Source: Gammaproteobacteria bacterium (GTDB lineage: Bacteria > Pseudomonadota > Gammaproteobacteria > Xanthomonadales > Marinicellaceae). Taken from it: a stretch of DNA of 64,000 nt. The translations under genes and the position numbers were made by a program. Below, piece after piece: positions 61,549-64,000 of the stretch (positions are counted from its first letter, which is position 1; each line of letters starts with the position of its first letter). The stretch is taken from the NCBI GenBank assembly GCA_041395445.1, contig JAWLAO010000004.1, positions 62,001 through 126,000 of the forward strand. The letters run 5' to 3'. The notes under the pieces were generated by a model. It saw only the letters and a list, made by a program, of their open reading frames with translations. It did no database searches and was not told the DNA's origin.

Positions 61549-61690
61549 CAAATGCGTGTCCTGTATTTTTTTATTCTTAACAAATGCGTGTCCCATATTG
61601 CTTCTTCACTAGAAAATCAATTGAAATTTATTTTTAATATGTGTATGTCCTTTATACTTTCACTGAATTATTGAGTTTTGGACAGGACAC
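61549..61690. repeat. Short direct repeats CAAATGCGTGTCC and related GTGTCCT motifs
   Basis: CAAATGCGTGTCC occurs exactly at 61549-61561 and 61581-61593, 32 bp apart. A degenerate ATGTGTATGTCC is at 61639-61650. ACAGGACAC at 61682-61690 is the reverse complement of GTGTCCTGT at 61556-61564. The 340 bp from 61355 to 61692 hold no gene; with the adjacent transposase remnant this looks like the end sequences of a decayed insertion element. Confidence 0.55.
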
Positions 61691-61692
61691 AA

Positions 61693-61998
61693 TTACATTC
61701 CTATATATAACATCGCGATATTAGTAACTAAAAAAATAAATAACAAATAAAAACTAATAACTTTTTTATCAAAAGAGGTTCTTTTTTTTGATATATAATT
61801 TATAAACCCATCTATTACAACAGCCAAAAAAGTACCAATATAGAGAGGTATTCCAATAAAAACCACAAGCCTAATATCGTCGTGGCTATTTGGGTTATGA
61901 GAATCTATAATTATACCTAATAAGATAGGTATTAAACACATACCATAAACTAATCTATAATTCCCCAAGGATTTGTATATTTTTTCAAAATTAATCAT
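61693..61998 (-). CDS. Small membrane protein, candidate immunity protein
   Basis: 101 residues with three hydrophobic helices (about 14-31, 43-64, 79-100) and no recognised family. It overlaps the stop of the gene upstream by 8 bp, so it is the third gene of an Rhs-CT operon. Position and membrane nature suggest an immunity protein against a membrane-acting toxin, but this is inference. Strongly AT-rich, like the two genes before it. Confidence 0.5.
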   Translation of the reverse strand: MINFEKIYKSLGNYRLVYGMCLIPILLGIIIDSHNPNSHDDIRLVVFIGIPLYIGTFLAVVIDGFINYISKKRTSFDKKVISFYLLFIFLVTNIAMLYIGM

Positions 61999-62551
61999 TA
62001 TTTGTAAACTTTAGTTTAACTCCTAAATCATCAATACTTTCAATAACTGTAGCTGCTTCATTTTGAATTTGTTGGTCGATAGAATCGTTTATTGAATTCC
62101 GTACATATTTTGCTGACATGTCAAACTTTGAATCAAGAGCATCAATTAACAGACCATCGGACATACCCTCTCCCCAACCTGGCACTTCTGAAAATCCATT
62201 TAGCAATCTTAAGGTTTTAGTATCGAACAAACCTAATACTGTACTAAAATCTTTACCAACGTCAATATTTTCTGGTCTTAGATTTTTAAATTCACCACTT
62301 GTATCTTCATTAAATAATTCAGATAACAACTCAAATTCAATCTTGTCTTTTCCTCTCGGGTTTGAACTTGAACAATAACCAGCTTTTATTGAACAATATG
62401 TTTTAGTTTCAGATTTAAATATTTCTTCTAGTTGAGTTTGTTTAATTTTTATTTGCTGAATTCTATTTGCCATTCTCACCTTGAAAGCAGGATCATTCTC
62501 AGTAATTCGTCCAGATTTTATACCGAACTTATATATTCTTTTCATTGACAT
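61991..62551 (-). CDS. Unknown soluble protein downstream of Rhs-CT, candidate immunity protein or toxin partner
   Basis: About 186 residues from ATG 62551 (ATG 62545 or a TTG at 62566 are possible). No signal peptide or membrane segment; the protein is polar, with an early basic helix (AFKVRMANRIQQIKIKQTQL), two cysteines in YCSIKAGYCSSS and an acidic C terminus. I recognise no family. It begins 18 bp after the Rhs stop and overlaps the next gene by 8 bp, the usual position of an immunity gene. Confidence 0.5.
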   Translation of the reverse strand: MSMKRIYKFGIKSGRITENDPAFKVRMANRIQQIKIKQTQLEEIFKSETKTYCSIKAGYCSSSNPRGKDKIEFELLSELFNEDTSGEFKNLRPENIDVGKDFSTVLGLFDTKTLRLLNGFSEVPGWGEGMSDGLLIDALDSKFDMSAKYVRNSINDSIDQQIQNEAATVIESIDDLGVKLKFTNND

Positions 62552-62569
62552 AATACTGGTTTGCAATTC

Positions 62570-63763
62570 TTATCTGGATATATAAAAGTTAAGGTCAGTG
62601 GTATGTCCCTCTGATAAGCCATGACCAGTTATTTCTGTAAATGCCATTGCCTCAGGATCATTTATACTGTCTTTTGGGATATGATAACCAGAGTCTTTGC
62701 CTGGATGCTCTGAAAGGGCAAAATGATAAATGGTTTTTGCAAGGTTTGTTTGAAAATAGTCAACTGCTTTAACTGTGTATTTGACAAATGAATTTGTTAG
62801 TGCATGTAAACCTCTATTGTTTTTTCTTGTATAATCTCGACTATAGTCTATGAATGAGGTTGACACACTTTTAGCATCATACTTATCCACTTTATCAGGA
62901 TATTGTGCCCCCAAGGCAACAATAAGAGAGTCTATTACATTTAATCCAGCAGCTCTTGAATCCAAATATTCATTATAGAAATGAGCAGCTTCATCACCTT
63001 CACCTGTTGGATCAACAAAATAGGTTGGATTATTGGCTGTATAATTATATCTGTGTAAGCTCGGAGGATTTTCAGGATTGCCGAATAACGGGTCTTCTCT
63101 CAAGAACCTGGCAGTGTTTGAGTCATAGTATCTGGCATTGGCGTAATAAAGTCCGGTGTCATCGTCTTTCTGATATCCGGTAAAGCCAAAGGGTTGTTCG
63201 CTGCTTCCGTCCTGGGTCAGCAGATTGCCGTAGGCATCATATTCATAACGGGCTTGGATAGAGCCATCAGTATTGGTCACTGCAACATTTGTGGAAAGTG
63301 AATCGACATGATAGAAGCTGTTGGTATTGTTGCGGGTTTCTGCCAGTTGATAACGGTTGCCGTAGTGGTATTGTGCGAGTGTGTTGCCTAATGTGTTGGT
63401 TTCGGCAATAAGGGTCAGTCCGTCATAGATATAGCGTTTTTCGCTGCCATTGTTTTGCTGATTGACTCGCTGACCGGAATAATCATATTGATAACTGATG
63501 GGTGGTGCGCCACCGATGGTTATGGATTTAACCCGCTGACGGGCGGTGTAATTGAATGTAGATGTGGTGCCGTTTTCAGTTTTTTCTGTTTGGTTGCCGG
63601 TTTCATCATAGGAGTATGTTGTGTTTAAGCCATTGGTGTCAGTGATAGAGACCAGTTGGTCACGGTTGTTGTAACCATAGGTTTTGCTGTTGGCATTGGC
63701 TCTTACGATGCAGGTGCCGATGAGTATAACAGTGATATAATCTTCAGTTTGGCTTTGAATCAT
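62570..63763 (-). CDS. Rhs core fragment with C-terminal toxin-like domain (orphan Rhs-CT)
   Basis: An Rhs/YD-repeat protein lacking its N-terminal part. In the 433-codon open frame (from 63871) YD repeats run from about residue 60 (TYGYNNRDQLVSITDTNG, YSYDETGNQT, RYEYDAYGNLL). The core ends with GFTGYQKDDDTGLYYANARY, ARFLREDP, NYTANNPTYFVDPTG (about 284-290). The following 143 residues are a variable C-terminal domain of unknown type, with clustered histidines near the end. The frame upstream of 63763 runs antisense into the DUF1287 gene, so ATG 63763 is the latest plausible start. Core is GC-richer than the tail and downstream genes. Confidence 0.8.
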   Translation of the reverse strand: MIQSQTEDYITVILIGTCIVRANANSKTYGYNNRDQLVSITDTNGLNTTYSYDETGNQTEKTENGTTSTFNYTARQRVKSITIGGAPPISYQYDYSGQRVNQQNNGSEKRYIYDGLTLIAETNTLGNTLAQYHYGNRYQLAETRNNTNSFYHVDSLSTNVAVTNTDGSIQARYEYDAYGNLLTQDGSSEQPFGFTGYQKDDDTGLYYANARYYDSNTARFLREDPLFGNPENPPSLHRYNYTANNPTYFVDPTGEGDEAAHFYNEYLDSRAAGLNVIDSLIVALGAQYPDKVDKYDAKSVSTSFIDYSRDYTRKNNRGLHALTNSFVKYTVKAVDYFQTNLAKTIYHFALSEHPGKDSGYHIPKDSINDPEAMAFTEITGHGLSEGHTTDLNFYISR

Positions 63764-63797
63764 TGAACCTTGTATAGATTTATTGTGTCGAAGCAGC

Positions 63798-64000
63798 ATG
63801 AATAAGATATTTTTAATGCTGCTTCTGCCTTTTTCAATTCTCGCGCAATCCAGTTTAGTCGATTCCGCCAAAGAGCGTCTTAGTCATTTCGTCATTTACG
63901 ATGGAAGTTATCAAAAAATTGCGTATCCCAATGGCGATGTGGATGCCAATAAAGGAGTTTGTACAGATGTGGTGATTCGCAGCTATCGTGCTTTAGGTGT
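63798..64000 (+). CDS. DUF1287 family exported protein (partial, cut by the window end)
   Basis: From ATG 63798 the frame stays open to the edge (67 codons). A signal peptide (about 1-16, ending LAQ) is followed by RLSHFVIYDGSYQKIAYPNG, DANKGVCTDVVIRSYRALG, the strongly conserved start of DUF1287 (YiJF-like) proteins, including the cysteine of the NlpC/P60-like core. These are presumed peptidoglycan-related hydrolases; the function is not established. Divergent from the Rhs fragment with only about 35 bp between. Confidence 0.85.
   Translation, partial: MNKIFLMLLLPFSILAQSSLVDSAKERLSHFVIYDGSYQKIAYPNGDVDANKGVCTDVVIRSYRALG

Noticed and set aside
61549..61593. CRISPR-like repeat
   Set aside because: Only two exact 13-bp copies with a 19-bp gap, no cas genes, and a transposase remnant adjacent; better seen as element-end repeats.

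Overview
The window is an AT-rich, gene-dense chromosomal segment of a gammaproteobacterium. Markers include aerobic coproporphyrinogen oxidase (hemF), a BamD/RluD/PgeF/ClpB neighbourhood, TatD, TsaD, Tex, rhombosortase and GspE. A short-LID adenylate kinase beside a PPi-type phosphofructokinase, delta-60 repeat proteins ending in an IF-x-x-x-F-D type tail, and two OmpR-type winged-helix/TPR regulators suggest a marine Xanthomonadales-like lineage such as Marinicella. That assignment is an inference from gene content; no 16S or tRNA gene is present to test it.

Layout. 1-3.6 kb: end of a possible ABC permease, HlyD adaptor, ArnT-like glycosyltransferase, DUF3592 protein. 3.6-9.5 kb: winged-helix/TPR regulator divergent from a DJ-1/PfpI protein, a rhombotarget lipoprotein with its rhombosortase, a glyoxalase I-like protein, glutaminase. 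9.5-16.3 kb: a P-loop kinase-like protein, then a run of overlapping genes: PaaZ, a lysophospholipid acyltransferase, a phosphopantetheinyl transferase, a phospholipase D-like lipoprotein, and an unknown protein. 16.3-20.5 kb: FecCD permease and ATPase translationally coupled to a GspE-type ATPase, then a glutamine amidotransferase. 20.5-24.9 kb (minus): hemL, DedA-LssY fusion, MscS channel, a tight operon. 25-31.7 kb: TonB-like protein, Tex, a lipoprotein with a C-terminal pilin-like domain, CvfB. 31.8-40 kb: hemF-fieF, exported protein, tatD, CAP/cupin/SDR operon, SDR, HAD, MarC, bamD. 40-47.3 kb: rluD, a surface protein gene inserted in reverse, pgeF, clpB, a delta-60 repeat protein. 47.4-54.5 kb: second winged-helix/TPR regulator, adk, PPi-PFK, racemase, cytochrome c peroxidase, RarD. 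54.5-61 kb: a frameshifted small secreted protein, a DUF6502-like protein, two overlapping GTPases, a DUF3365 lipoprotein, tsaD, xth. 61.1-64 kb: accessory DNA with a transposase remnant, short repeats, an Rhs C-terminal toxin-like module with two small downstream genes, and the start of a DUF1287 gene.

The most notable points are: (1) an orphan Rhs-CT polymorphic-toxin module with two candidate immunity genes at the right end; (2) an 11-bp-period array of CTCGACA-like half-sites directly upstream of the promoter of the second winged-helix/TPR regulator, the geometry expected of a PhoB/OmpR-type site; (3) a lipoprotein of about 700 residues carrying a type IV pilin-like domain at its C terminus; (4) a small secreted repeat protein whose signal peptide is broken by a run of nine T, a possible slippage switch; (5) the rhombosortase/rhombotarget pair, whose protease has a tail encoded antisense to the neighbouring glyoxalase gene.
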